Shown here in pieces: positions 10,799 through 22,819 of a stretch of DNA of 32,955 bases (its first letter is position 1; every line of letters starts with the position of its first letter). A model generated the notes under the pieces. The model had not been told where the DNA came from, made no database searches, and worked only from the letters and a program-made list of their open reading frames with translations. Made by a program: the position numbers and the translations under genes. Where the stretch lies: contig JH154264.1 of assembly GCA_000226015.1 (NCBI GenBank), positions 17,403-50,357 of the forward strand. The letters run 5' to 3'. This DNA comes from Mnemiopsis leidyi. Taxonomy: Eukaryota > Ctenophora > Tentaculata > Lobata > Bolinopsidae.

Positions 10799-11068
10799 GA
10801 AAATTAATATAGCAGCGCGTGGCGTAAGCACCTGGTTAATTGCATAGTTAAAATACAATGTCAGAAGCCTTCGCTTAGTTTTAAGTATAGAGTTATAGTT
10901 CCTTATTGTAAAGTTGAAGATTATTTGACTACTTATAAGATTATTTATTTAAGTTTACAGTTATGAGAGTGTTATTATCAAATTAACCAAATCATGATTT
11001 CATTAAAATGCCTGATGTTCGATTTTTTACCAAGTGCATGATTAATTCACCAAAATAGATATGTTTCT

Positions 11069-11532
11069 TCAATGCATTTGATATGTACTTAATTCATCAG
11101 TAAGCGTGGATATATTTATACTGCCTGTAATAATATCACGATCTGGAGCAAGTTCAATTTTTACTGCAGCTGCAGAGACCTCAAGTGCGTGATTAGCATC
11201 TCTCAGAGTTCCTGTGTTACTGCATGTCATGCACGAGGTATTATCAATGATATCTGTGCTGGCAACAGGGGCAGTGTAACAGAAGGGACAGAGCCAGTTG
11301 ACTTGTTGATCTCATTCTTACCAAGACCAACCAGGGAAACACATTGTATGTGCCAAAATTGGCGGCATTTACTACAGTTGATCTTCCAACAGTCAGTACT
11401 CCCGTTACAGGGGCACTTGTTGAGATCGAATAGAGACCTGCAAAGAGATGAAGGAGAGTCGACTAAATCCACACACACACACACACCAGCCTTGGAGTGA
11501 TTTCTGCCAGAACTGGACTTACTTTTGGTCAC
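11069..11532 (-). mobile_element. LINE ORF1 fragment with PHD-type zinc finger, frameshifted
   Basis: The minus-strand frame 11532-11300 carries a PHD-like finger (CPC, then C-W-K-I-N-C-S-K-C, then W-H-I-Q-C-V-S-L-V-G-L) of the sort found in ORF1 of CR1-like non-LTR elements. The expected last ligand pair, NWLCPFCYTAP, continues one frame over from 11299. A single-base deletion at about 11300 therefore breaks the finger. The second frame stays open to a TGA at 11069. A CA microsatellite (11470-11485) lies inside the N-terminal part. No endonuclease or RT follows, so this is a truncated relic. A host PHD gene is a less likely alternative. Confidence 0.65.
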
Positions 11533-11563
11533 AGTAGGGCTTAATATCGCTGGAGAGCGGTTA

Positions 11564-11945
11564 GGGGTCGTTCACATTTGACGTCATCACCTAGAGAGGG
11601 GAGGGGGTTTCCATTTTCCAAACGATGACGATTGATGACGATGGGGGAGGGGGGTTTGGCCAATGATGGTGTCATCAAAAATTTTTAGGATTAATAGGAT
11701 TAAAATTTATGATTTCTTTCGAAAATTTTTATCAGAATTTTACAAAATCAGAAGAAAAATTCTCAAGTTAAAATTCTGATTCAGAAATCTGGTGAAATAC
11801 TGTGTTTTCACTGATCAAGTTTCAAAAATGACTGCAAATTGAAAGATCAAAAATCAAGTTTTTTGACATGAAGTAGGGAGGGGGGTTCCAACTGTGATGA
11901 TGTCATTATGGTAATTTACCTCTGACATTTAGGGGGCCCGGTAAA
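11564..11945 (+). mobile_element. Inverted-repeat element, copy 1
   Basis: It begins with GGGGTCGTTCACATTTGACG at 11564. It continues with G-rich runs and a block (GACATGAAGTAGGGAGG, then CATTATGGTAATTTACCTCT) that recurs inverted at 32580-32710. The right end near 11940 lacks a clear terminal repeat and looks truncated. There is no coding capacity. It is best read as a non-autonomous DNA transposon. Confidence 0.7.
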
Positions 11946-12338
11946 TCGGGGGAAGACTGTAGCAGCAACAGAGTACAATATATCAAGTGTACAACTTCCC
12001 TTTTGTGTTCAGATTTTTGCGTCTAACTCCCTTATAGACATTTTATGTGTGCTTAGCACAGGGATGTATGTGATCATAAGGACAAATGTACAGGCCCTAT
12101 CTCTATGGGCAGTAAAACAGGTAGCCAACCTGCTGTTCTGCAACAATTTTCAGGCTCAGAGGTCCTGGTCTAGTTACAAAAATCTCAATCTGGTGGGCTC
12201 CTAAATGGAACTTAAGAATCAATTTTAAATGTCATTTTATTTAATTGTTGTTTTCTTAAGTTTTTGGGGTAATATCTCAGTGGCACCTCTAGACATTTTG
12301 TTACAGATTCTAGATCTTTTAACAGAGGCCCTCCTCAT

Positions 12339-12650
12339 TTAACCCTCAATCATGGTTTCCCAGTCATTGCAAGAAAATTGCATAGTCAGGTGCCCAGCAG
12401 CATCCCGTCCTTCCACTGATGACAAAGACTTGTTAAATTCTTCTTTCGTGACATTATAATAATAATTGTAGAGGGTTGGTTGAAATTGAAGGAACAATTT
12501 GCACATGCAACTTTTCTGATATAAATGTACAGTTGCCATTGCATAAACCCTTGCCCAAAAATGCTTATTTTCCAAACCTTCCAACTGCTCTAACAAAAGT
12601 AAATAGATCTTGTTGCTATAATGTTGTTTTAAACCATCTCCTCTACACAA
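12339..12650 (-). CDS. Hypothetical open frame, weak
   Basis: A 103-codon minus-strand frame. The last ~37 residues look protein-like (VTKEEFNKSLSSVEGRD, then CNDWETMIEG and stop), while the first half has the composition of AT-rich non-coding DNA. It might be a terminal exon or another piece of the LINE relic lying downstream on the same strand. I recognise no domain. Confidence 0.2.
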   Translation of the reverse strand: MCRGDGLKQHYSNKIYLLLLEQLEGLENKHFWARVYAMATVHLYQKSCMCKLFLQFQPTLYNYYYNVTKEEFNKSLSSVEGRDAAGHLTMQFSCNDWETMIEG

Positions 12651-12838
12651 TGTACGATCTGCGAAATTTCAGCGCTTTTGGTCTTAAGATGGAAGCCTAA
12701 ATCGATGAAATGTGATTTTTAGAAAAGTTTGCATTATATATTTAGATGATCATGATAATATAATGGATTTCACAGCACTTAACCTCACACATTTCATCAT
12801 GTTCATGTTATAATATACGTAGGTAGGAAGGATCAAAG

Positions 12839-15800
12839 ATGCCTGTAGTCCAAGATCCAGTTCTCCGTGAAGCTGGGATAAAGGCTGGCATCATGATTTG
12901 GAGGGTAGAGGTAGGAGTCTGACTTTTCATAGATTGTTTTTCATTTTCTTGTGTTCAGAATCTTAAATCTGATTCGATGTTGCTCGAAATTACTTATAAT
13001 TTTAAGCAATAATATATAACTCCTTATATATTTATTAATCTATAGTGCTCTATTAATCTATAGTGCTCTGTTATAAAGCTTTTCTGTTTATACATTTGTT
13101 ATCGATTTGTAGATTCGATTAAGATACTCCCGATTTCATACTTGATTCATAGCATGCTGGCCCTGGTATAGTAGCAGCTTGACAGGTAATTTATGGTAAT
13201 TTCTGCCGGTCTAGTTAGTTAACTATCAACAACTCTCCAGAATTTGCAACTGGCACCTGCACAACAAGAGGCTTATGGTGGTGTATTTTACAAAGGGGAT
13301 TCCTACCTCATTTTGAAGGTTAGTAGGTATCTATACCTACTACATGACATGATATTATTGTGTCAACTACATGTGTTTCTACGATGTTGTCAATCACGTA
13401 GTTTTTAGCAATGACATTATCTATTTGTGTCATCAGAAATTGAATTCACATTAATTGGTTTTCAGACAGTGAAGCAACCCCGTACAAAATACGACATTCA
13501 CTTCTGGCTGGGATCACAAACATCCAATGTGAGTTGCAATGAAGTAGTGCTGTTTAGTGTTTACACTAAAAGCTGGTTTTAACAAACATTTACTTGATTT
13601 TGGAAAAGAACATTGAAACTGTATTACGAGTGTAGATTACACTTTCAAATGCTTGCTATGTGAAATAGTATGTTTATCTCGATTAGGTAACTCTCGGTCA
13701 TGATACTGTTTTATCGGTGTAGAGCGCTCTGACACGGTCAAAACACTTCGGTAATTTGTTTGCAGATTTTGCATTGCATTTGTATCGTGTGCATGAATTT
13801 AATATGATCACTAGTAAAGTTGATTCGACCCCTAATTCCTTATCCTTATTTGCATGATTATTTGCATGACATTTTTCTCAATCTCTTTTTATGCTCCTAC
13901 ATTAATCCAGAATCCTCACCCAATATGATGAGATGTTGCTCACATCGAAGCACTTTCAAGGAGTTGCATTGATGACCAAAATTTTCAAAGCATTTTAGTC
14001 AGTTAAAAAGTTTCAATATCTATTGAGACAGCCCGTGCGAATGAGCAGTCGCATTCTGTTATGTTTTTTATCGATGTGCTCGTAAAAATGCTCTAAAAGT
14101 GCCAAACTTTTTACATAAATCGAAATTTGGTTTCATCATGGTTTAACTCTCAAATTATGCGGACATAAACATAAATTGTCGTCCATTTAGAAAGACGTTT
14201 TACTTTGTAGGACGAGGCAGGTATAGCAGCTATCAAAGCAGTGGAACTGGATGATCTTCTGGGAGGATCGCCGGTGCAACACAGAGAGGTCCAGGGAAAT
14301 GAGTCTGCCAATTTCAGATCTTATTTCAAAACTCTAAGGTTGGCTCTGTTATAAACTTCTCAGTTGTCTATTTGCGATTCTTTGATCTATTTCGTTCAAA
14401 ATTCAAGATTTGCTGTGCATGTTTGCACACTGCAAAGCCTATAATTGTAGCTAACATATGATATGTGTTATAAAACCTAATTAACATACAGATACAAAGA
14501 CGGTGGTGTAGGATCAGGGTTCAAGAAAGTTGTGGACGTCTTCAAAAACCGACTGTACCAGGTTATTTAACATCTTGTATTTTATTTGATAAACTGTTAA
14601 TTGTATTATGTTTGAAGGGGATCAAGTCAAAAACAGTCCATCTACTGTACTGAGAATAAACTCTGACAGGTAAAAGGAAGACGAAGGGTAAGGGTGACTG
14701 AAGTTCCTTGTTTGATCGACAGCGTCAACAGTGGGGATGTCTTTATACTTGACACAAAGCAGATTGTCTATCTCTTCTACGGTAGTGAGAGTAACAAGAT
14801 TGAGCGGCAGAAGGTGAGGACAAATCAAAGTGCTGAAGTTTTTTTCTTCTTTCAAGATCATAAATTTAAATTTATCCTTGTGTAAAGTTCGTGATCATGT
14901 GATAGCGATAAAAAATCGAGAATTTTTATCCCATCAAAAACATCACGATTCAAGCTATGCTTTTACGTGGTATAAACTTTTAGTCTGTGTAATCACTGCT
15001 TTGTTTCTTTGCCCTTACAAATTGGATCTGACCTCATTTTGCCCGTTGCCGACCATATGTTGATCATATATTCTTTATTGGTAAACGCAGACCCCATAGC
15101 ATGTTGCCTTGTCTTTCCCCCATTAGTCAGTTATCACATTATTTATAATCCCTCAGGGAATTGAAGTTGCGAACCAGATAAGAGACGTGGAACATCAAGG
15201 AACCTCTCAAGTATTCGTTTTGGGTATGACTTAAGTCTTGACAAAAAATTATAATTTTGAACGGCTCTAATGAAATTGATTGAATTATTCGTGGTTTGCA
15301 CCAGAAATAAACTTCAGATTTTACGAAATTTCAACTAAAAATTTATTAGAAACACCTCACCATCAGATCAAAACGACAAAACAGTGCTGAGAGCTGAAGG
15401 CAGGAAGTTCTTTACTGTGTTGGGAGCAAACCCCGAGTTTATAAACCACATCAAGTCTGCTACCGAGGGAGGGAGCGATTCTCTTGTTGCTCAAAGTACC
15501 TTCATGCACCTTATCAGGTGAGGCATGTTCGGACTTTGGTTGAGTTGCTGTACTCTGTCTTTTTGATTGTTTTGAAGTTTCTTTTAAGATCTCTTGAAAA
15601 TATAATTGGCTGTGCATAACACTTTTGTGATCACAAGAGAAGATGTGAAAAGGATCTCCGGGTTGTTAAAAGCGCACTTGGGAAGGTGAACGTAACTAAT
15701 TTACGTGCTTCATTTCTCTTTGAAGAGCCGAAAGCGGAATCTTGTCTTCTGAGGCCAGGTTCAGCCCAGGCCAAGGATCAAAAGTACATTGTACAGAGTG

Positions 15801-18800
15801 TATGTAGGTATCCATTGTTCTGGACCAGGTTTAACAGATCTATGTTACACTGGCTAAGGACTTCACTATCCTAGAACAAACCGCTACTTAATAGTCATGA
15901 ACCGGGACTTAGATTATTTATAGACTAGTCCTGGTAAGCAGATTTGTAAATCTTATATAAGGTCGTTAAACAGGTCTACACTCTACATTTCTGTAAACCA
16001 TGCCATTGCCATTTTATGAAAGTAAACAAGTAAAGCAAAGGAAGTTTTCATTTTTCATGCGGACATGCGACAGTTTACTTGTAAAGCTAGCATAGCTGGA
16101 TATTTTTGTCCCCTTTCACGTGCATTTAACGCGATGATCATGGAAGAAGCTAATAATTATCTTCCGCTTCCCACGTGCTTTATTCCACTCCGACTGGTTA
16201 CACTAGACACATAGACTTAGACACACAGACAGTCAAACAAACACAAAGAGTTTAAACACAGACACACAGACACACAGACACATACACAGACACATACACA
16301 GACACACAGACACACGCACAAACACACAGACACAGACACACACACAGACACACACACACACACACACATACACATTACACATACACACAAACTAACTTAT
16401 ATCTATTCTTAGAGTGTCGGACGCGAGTGGAAGGATGCTGATGGAGCTGGCTGCGAGAGCTCCTCTGAAACAAGAGCAGTTGGACGAGCAGGACAGTTAC
16501 ATCCTGGACCACGGTGGAAACAAGATCTTTGTCTGGCACGGCAAGCTCAGCAGTAGGGAGGAGAGGAAATCCAGCATGATATACGCCTCGGTTAGATTTC
16601 ACATCTTTTGAACCCCGGTCTGTTGCATGGGAGGCGTAAATGAAACCATTACATGACCCAGCCGATAAGGACAGTTCATTAGATTTAGATAAAAGTTATA
16701 AAACTGCGAAACTTCGGCCGTAACAGCAAAAGTCCAAAAGCGCAATTTAACTATTGATTAGTACAGCTGATATGTAAGAAATTGTCCCTCATTTTTGTAC
16801 TATTTTGCGACTCCTGAGGCTGCGCCCCCTTCGCACTGTCAGCAGGGCCCCTACTGTTCTTGGGGCTTAAGAATTTCACAACAGAGATACATACAGTAGA
16901 TGAATCATAATTAGGGTTTTCGGGCGACTTAGATCAAAAGTCAGGTCTGAATTTATGATCTATATCACATGACCCATAAAGTCCGAAATTGTTGATTCCG
17001 GTACAACGTTATAATCACCAAAATCTTTTCTCTGAAGATCAGCTTCAAAACACCCTTGGCCCTTGAACCTAGTCCCTATGTCATCTAGAATCTGCCTCAT
17101 TTGCATTGTTGCAATTACATCATTGTAAGCTAGCAGTTCGTTCCAGTGTTTAGGGCATAATGGCAAGAGGACATTATAACACACGTTTTGGAGAGCCTGC
17201 TACAGGTGTTAAGATGGAGACTACAAGACATGGCCTCGTTATCCCATCCAGTTCCGGGAGCGGGGGCCGTGTTGCAGACCATCCCATTCTCCCACTTTCC
17301 CGTCCAATAGGGAGCAGAACTCGGGGCAGTGCAGAATGTAGCATTGTAATGGAGCGCCATGTTACATTTAGTGTGAGAGAGAGAGGAATAGAGAGGGAGA
17401 GAGACGTGTCGCCTGGAGAGAATGTAGTGAGAGAGCAACTTTGTGTAAAGGTTTAAAGGAGAGAGCAGGGAGTGTGTGCGATCCTGCATGAGCGTATTGT
17501 TATCCTGAACCTCAGATCATCTCAACTCTGCATACCTACCATAGCTCTGAATTTCTTTCTCTGAAGAACTGACTTTTGGTATGATCGAGAAATTAAGTTA
17601 TACGGAATGTTAGAAATTTGCGTGTTTAAGATTTTTGGCCCGAGTAAAATGCATACTATCTAAAAAAGACGACAAATTAAGAAGATACATGGTCAGTGTC
17701 ACTTGCACTCGGCATAATAATGAACTATAGGCCTCAAGGCCAGGTGATTAATTATGTATATAAACAAATTAGTAAAATATTCAGATATTCTACGTGTAAC
17801 AAGGTCGAGCATTTGTTCCTGCTCAGAGTACAGCTCATTGTTCACTAATTCTCGATGATTTACATTTATCTTAGGGAATATTTTATGGATAAGATGCTTC
17901 ATGAACTAACGTGTTTTACTGTATTGAGATGTTTTACTGTATGTTTTGCTGTATTGAGAAATATCGGGGGAAAGGGAGAAGGCCCGGTAAATAGAGGTTA
18001 TGCTGTAGTTGATTTACAAAAACTAACATTATAATTACCTAACACAAACTATTTACATAACTATTCTTATAATGGACTTACAATAACTAACATTACGATA
18101 AAATAACAATAACTAACATTATGATAAAATAACAATAACTAACATTATGATAAAATAACAATAACTTACATTACGATAAAATAACATGAACTAACATCAG
18201 TTCCCCAGGAGTACATGATAGAGAAGGGTTACCCGGCAGACACCATGGTTACTGCTTGTTACCAATACGCTGAGCCAGTCGAGTTCAGACAATGTTTTGT
18301 TGGAGTGTGGAAGGAGCGAGTCTTTCAAAACCACGAAACAGAACCTCAGAAGAGGTTTTTCTTAGTTCAATCTTCTGGAATTTCATAGTTCTTTATTTCA
18401 GCTCCTCTTAGAAAGATACGTAATATACAGCCTTAGTTTTTATTTGCAAGATATCGTTGTTGTCAGCACTTAGGACTTTTTCTTGGCTTGGCAAACCGGC
18501 GCAACTCTAAGTAGCTCACCTAAGTTAAAGTGAGAGCTGATTTTATCAAAATAAACTTATAACTTACAAAACTACTAAGTTAACTGATGTAAAATTAAAT
18601 AATGATTCATCAGTTAACAGTAAACCCCGTTACAGAAGAGCGGCTCCGACTGTCACAGTCAATAGTCTGCACAAGAGACGAGAGAGAAGTGAAGCTAAGA
18701 GAATGTTCGACGATGGTGCGGGAGAGAAACAGGTACAGACTAGATACAGACTAGATACAGAATAGATACGTGTATAATAACCCTAATTTACGTGTAAAAT

Positions 18801-21564
18801 TAGACTGCTCTGGAGGTGTCTCACATTTGTTTTGAGGGAGGAGTCTCAAAAACGTTGTACGTACCAGCAAGCTAATTTTGCAAGAAGATTTCTCAATCAA
18901 AACAAATGTGAGAGTCCTCCTTAAATCAAAAAAATGTGAGACACTTTCCAAGGAATACCGTTCTCCATAATTCACAACCCGAGTTATTGGGGTATGAACA
19001 TTCTGAGTTAATTCCGAGAGTCCCTGTGTTTTTTGCAGAATTTTGTGGCAATGTCGGCGATCTCTTTATGGAGACTTGTTCACCGATCGCGTTTTATGTA
19101 TAGAAAGTTGCACAAATATTGTAAGCACTTACCGTAACATAATTGTGCGCGCAATTTTAGGCACTTAGCGCGCTCAAGCTGACAAATTTCTTAAATGAAT
19201 GATTGATCAATGTTATTGATGCATCAGTAACCCCTTAGTTTTGACCTTTTCAAAATTCTAAGCACCTTGCACTGAAACAGAATTCCATATTGTCATTTGT
19301 CATATTCCATATTGATTGTGTAACCACAGTAACAGGCTACAGTTAAAAGTTATCTTATCTCAGGTGTGGAGGATCGAGAAGATGAAGCCAGTTGCGGTTC
19401 CAGCTTCCAAAATCGGGCAATTTTTCTCAGGAGATTGTTACATAGTGCTTTACAGTTACCGAGAAAATGCAGGTCATGGCAAAGAAGTTCAGATCATTTA
19501 CTACTGGATCGTAAGTTTTGATATTGATCGTGTTGAGAGTGGAATTCTCAATTTAATTTCCGTTTCAGAGCCGAAAAGCTGTACAGATAACAAACTTTCG
19601 CAACATAAGTTCGAGAATAAATTGGTCATAGTTTACAGGACTCATCTTTAAAGACTTGAACGCAAAACATTTAATGACTAATGAGACTCTTTTATGAATT
19701 TTAAGGCCGAAACTTAAACTTGTACTTAAAAAACCCACTTCGTGTCTAGAGCTTGATGATATCCATTATAAATCAATATGCTAATATGTATTTGCTAACC
19801 TGGTGTTTCTGTAATATAAACTGACATGCTCCATCCTAGGGAGCACACAGCACCCCAGATGAACGTGGAGCTGCCGCTGCCTTTGCTGTGGAGTTAGATG
19901 ACAAGTACGGCGGTAGACCCATACAGATGAGAATAGTCCAGGGAAAAGAGCCCCCTCATTTCATGCTCATTTTCAAGGGAACTCTTATCATCAGACAAGG
20001 CGGCGTCAAGTCCTCCTTTAATCACGTCAAAAAGGTCGGTACAGTGTCTTTGCAAAATCTATTCTATTTTTCACCATAAGTTTTTTAAAATAAAACCCGG
20101 CAATACGTTTTGCCAAATTCCCATCTCTCGAAATTTTTTTTCTGCAACATTTGAATAAATAGTGATTCGAAATAAAAGTATCGGCAACTGAATTTAAAAT
20201 TATTGACAAAGCAAAAGTTTACACGAGAATTGGAGAATCAGTATCACTTATCATCAAAAAGTTATATTATAGCATAAGAATTGGCCAAGAAATGAAAAAA
20301 GAACAAACAATGCTGTTTCGAGTAAATCAAGGTTAAAGTTTTGAAATTGGCCTAGCAAATGTTCATGAAAGCTTTGAAGCTTAATATCTATCTCAGGGGA
20401 AAACCTTTTGTGTTTTAAAGGTTTAGGCATTTTCATAGTCATCCGATATCTCTAAGTGCCTCAAACGCAATTTTAAGCCAAATTTATAGAATAATTGTGA
20501 ATAGTAGGCTTTGTCCTTCCAGACTGCCAACAGTCCTAAACCAAAGAAAAATTCAGTGAAAAAATCAAAAATTTTAAAATTGGTCTTGAAATACTTTTGT
20601 CAGATCACAGCATACTTGGTGTCACAATTTGGTTTCAATAAATTGCAGAGCCCTCTATCATCTATTCGAGATAAGCTGGCAATGGTTGTAAAACAGTTAA
20701 GCAAGATTATTACCGAAATAATGAAGGCCACCAAATCGCGCAGTATTAAAACGATAAAAACCATATCAGTCATATAGCTCCTAAGTATGACCGATCTTGA
20801 CAGCAAGCACACAGCCAATAAGCAATCTTTTGCCGGAGATAACTGTACGATATTTATATCATGACAGTTCACAAAACAGCCAGCACTAAGTTACAGAACA
20901 CAGAGCATCTACAAGTAACTTCTTAACTTGTACGAGTTAACATTAGCAGTCCGATAATCGATTAAGTCCCCCTTCCAAAGTAGGAAGATCAAGACAAAAT
21001 TGATGCTATAGATGCGTAAAGAAGCGAAACCACATTTAGTCCACTTTTCAGTAAAACTTGATCACAAAGTCGTTCAAAACTATAGCCACGATACTCTGCA
21101 GAATTCTTGGTGTAAAGGTGTTGATGTAAGGTTCGGTTAAAAAGTCCATTTTTGTCAGTGATTTAACGAAACAAAACCGCTAGTCCACTGTTGACATCAG
21201 TACCTCGGTTTGATTTTCATTGCTTTCAGGGTGGAGAAAACGGTGTAAACGGATCAGGAACTGAAGCAACGACGGAGGCAGCGGTAAGTTTTATTGTTAA
21301 CCTCCGCCGCCTTGTACTGCTTTTTTAGATCAAACATTGCATTACTTAAGATGGGAAGGAAAGTGATAAGGCAAGCAATGATTTTGGGTGAAAGACTTTT
21401 CACGCAGTTTCATGTTTGGAGTAGTTTTTTGTAATTTTGTTTAATAGTTTGTAACTCTTTTAATTCAGTCCCAGGAAGAGGACGCAGCAGCGGAGGCTGA
21501 GGAGAACGCTTGTAAATTATTTCACGTCAAGGGAAGCACTGAGACCTGTTGCAAAGGAGTGGAG
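12839..21564 (+). CDS. Gelsolin/villin-family actin-binding protein, S1-S4 plus start of S5
   Basis: Fifteen exons join in frame: 12839-12910, 13241-13318, 13466-13528, 14211-14338, 14492-14561, 14670-14813, 15157-15223, 15367-15517, 16413-16590, 18209-18354, 18636-18732, 19364-19510, 19840-20034, 21230-21283, 21469-21564 (562 codons). S1 is residues 1-137 ([55 protein letters not shown]). S2 begins with the basic PIP2/actin motif [13 protein letters not shown]3 starts at VSDASGRM (~259). S4 is ~399-512 ([34 protein letters not shown]). S5 begins at CKLFHVKGS (~542). There is no signal peptide, so it is cytoplasmic. Family members sever, cap or bundle actin under Ca2+ and phosphoinositide control. 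Usual six-domain length is 700-800 aa; the remainder of S5 and S6 was not found here. Confidence 0.92.
16199..16386. repeat. CA/CAGA microsatellite in gelsolin intron
   Basis: About 190 bp of CACAGACACA-type and (CA)n repeats. It ends some 25 bp before the acceptor of the exon that opens gelsolin repeat S3 (exon start 16413). Simple repeat; length polymorphism is likely. Confidence 0.95.
16591..18208 (+). other. Longest gelsolin intron (1.6 kb)
   Basis: This intron separates the two exons of repeat S3. It contains a GA-rich stretch (about 17366-17440) and overlapping open frames around 16960-17490 on both strands that have no recognisable motif. It ends in the tandem CTAAC-bearing array described separately. 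Confidence 0.6.
18082..18198 (+). repeat. 26-bp tandem array carrying branch-point-like CTAAC
   Basis: Four 26-bp units (AATAACTAACATTAYGATAA plus AATAAC) run from 18082 to 18185, and a partial fifth follows. The array is placed directly before the acceptor TTCCCCAG (18208) of gelsolin exon 10. Most units contain ACTAAC, which matches the animal branch-point consensus. A CTTAC variant occurs in the fourth unit. Confidence 0.9.
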
Positions 21565-21739
21565 GTTGGTTTTTCTTTAATTTTGATTGGTTTACAGATG
21601 TAAGGAAAATTATTTTGTAGCGTCGAAAAAAGTATCCTTAATACCTAACTCTCAGTCATTCACTGAATTTAAACATTTTATTCATAGTAAAAATTTGACG
21701 GGATGGTTGTTTTTCAATATCTATTTCGACCTCCTATGC

Positions 21740-21870
21740 AGGAGGCAGGGGGTTTAATTCCCAAGCTAGGGAAGTTTGCTTAGGGCATATGTCTATGCAA
21801 CCTTCTTCGGTCGACTCAGCCGATTGACTGGCAAACCGTGATTGAGGGTTGATTGAGGAGAGTCTCCGAT
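21740..21870 (+). repeat. SINE-like repeat, copy 1
   Basis: It contains GGGTTTAATTCCC, similar to a Pol III B box. At 21808-21854 a block is shared with 30805-30851, including the identical 15-mer TCGGTCGACTCAGCC and a following TGGYAAACCG segment. No A box or poly-A tail was identified, so the SINE label is tentative. The repetition itself is clear. Confidence 0.5.
21742..21783 (+). CDS. Possible short terminal exon of the gelsolin gene
   Basis: The acceptor CTCCTATGCAG ends at 21741, 177 bp after the last firm gelsolin donor (21565). The frame continues in phase for 13 codons (EAGGLIPKLGKFA) to a TAG. An AATAAA lies at 22129. Using it would give a 575-residue protein ending just inside S5. 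The segment overlaps a SINE-like repeat and does not resemble S5, so it may be an exonised repeat or a coincidence. Confidence 0.25.
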   Translation, partial: EAGGLIPKLGKFA

Positions 21871-22058
21871 AAAATATCTCGAATCTTCCAGGTTGCCCCT
21901 TCAGTACAACTGCAAAAGCCTGGCTACAGGTGTAACAAATACGAAAATTCAAATACCTACTAATATTTGATATAAACAGGCGACCATATCTCATATCTCC
22001 AATCAAACGACAAGTTTATCTAGTTAATATTTTAATTTTAGTTCGAACATGGAAAACT

Positions 22059-22745
22059 TTTTTGCCCTTGCCTTTAGCTATTTATATATAGTCCATCAGT
22101 TTCGCTTAATAATTCAACATTACAGGATAATAAAATTTGAATTAATTGGATACATAAGTCCTATTTCAGATTGTTGAAAATTTTTCCATGCGCATGCCTC
22201 ATAGTTAAACTTAAATTGTAGATCTTCATATGGTCATGGTCAAAAATTTTTGACCATTTGACCATGACACCCGGACGTAGGCCAAATGGTCAAAAATCGT
22301 GGAAATGTCGTGTCTGATCCTGTAAACGCAAGAAAGTCCAACACTTAGGGAAGTTCAAAGACCAAAGTTTGATCTACTGTGCTCCAGTCGAACTTTCGTG
22401 CGTTTCAAACGGGAAGGGGATCCATGAAATTGAGACATTTTATTCAAAATATCGGATAGAAAGTGAATCAATAATTGATTTTAACGGGCAAGCATACATG
22501 AAATGACAAGTAAATCAAATAAGTATTTTATTTCGTACATAAACAAATTTTTAACCCTTGCTGTTATCTTTTTATTTAGAGTTCATCGGTCTATACAGTT
22601 TGGCTTAATAATTCAATTTACAAATTACTTAAAATTGATACATAAGTCCTATTCAAGAATTGAAAAAAAAAATAAAGTAGGCTAGTAGAGATATTTAACG
22701 TTAAATAGATCTTAGTTAGACTCAAATTTTAGATCTTCAAATTAT
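22059..22745. repeat. Diverged direct repeat, ~175-195 bp, two copies
   Basis: The blocks 22059-22235 and 22551-22745 share ordered segments: CCCTTGC, then TTAATAATTCAA, then ATACATAAGTCCTATT, then TAGATCTTCA. They are in the same orientation about 490 bp apart, between the gelsolin end and the first CAP-like gene. It is likely an old local duplication. No coding capacity is seen. Confidence 0.65.
22231..22290. repeat. 22-bp perfect palindrome in a TGGTCA/TGACCA cluster
   Basis: Positions 22236-22257 are self-complementary (half: ATGGTCAAAAA). Additional TGGTCA half-sites at 22231 and 22285 and TGACCA at 22259 give five copies within 60 bp. It could be a cruciform-forming site or a cluster of protein-binding half-sites. 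No function can be shown from sequence alone. Confidence 0.7.
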
Positions 22746-22819
22746 ACAAATACGATCTTCAATGCGCACTTATCAGTTCCTGAATCCTGCCTAATAATAA
22801 TAGTCCGAACTTCTCAGCA

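Noticed and set aside
14830..15063. 77-codon plus-strand frame
   Set aside because: Lies within a gelsolin intron (14814-15156) flanked by exons that join in frame.
16960..17489. Overlapping open frames on both strands in a gelsolin intron
   Set aside because: No conserved motif. Gelsolin exons on both sides join cleanly across it.
21734..22006. 90-codon minus-strand frame downstream of the gelsolin gene
   Set aside because: Covers a SINE-like repeat; no protein features.
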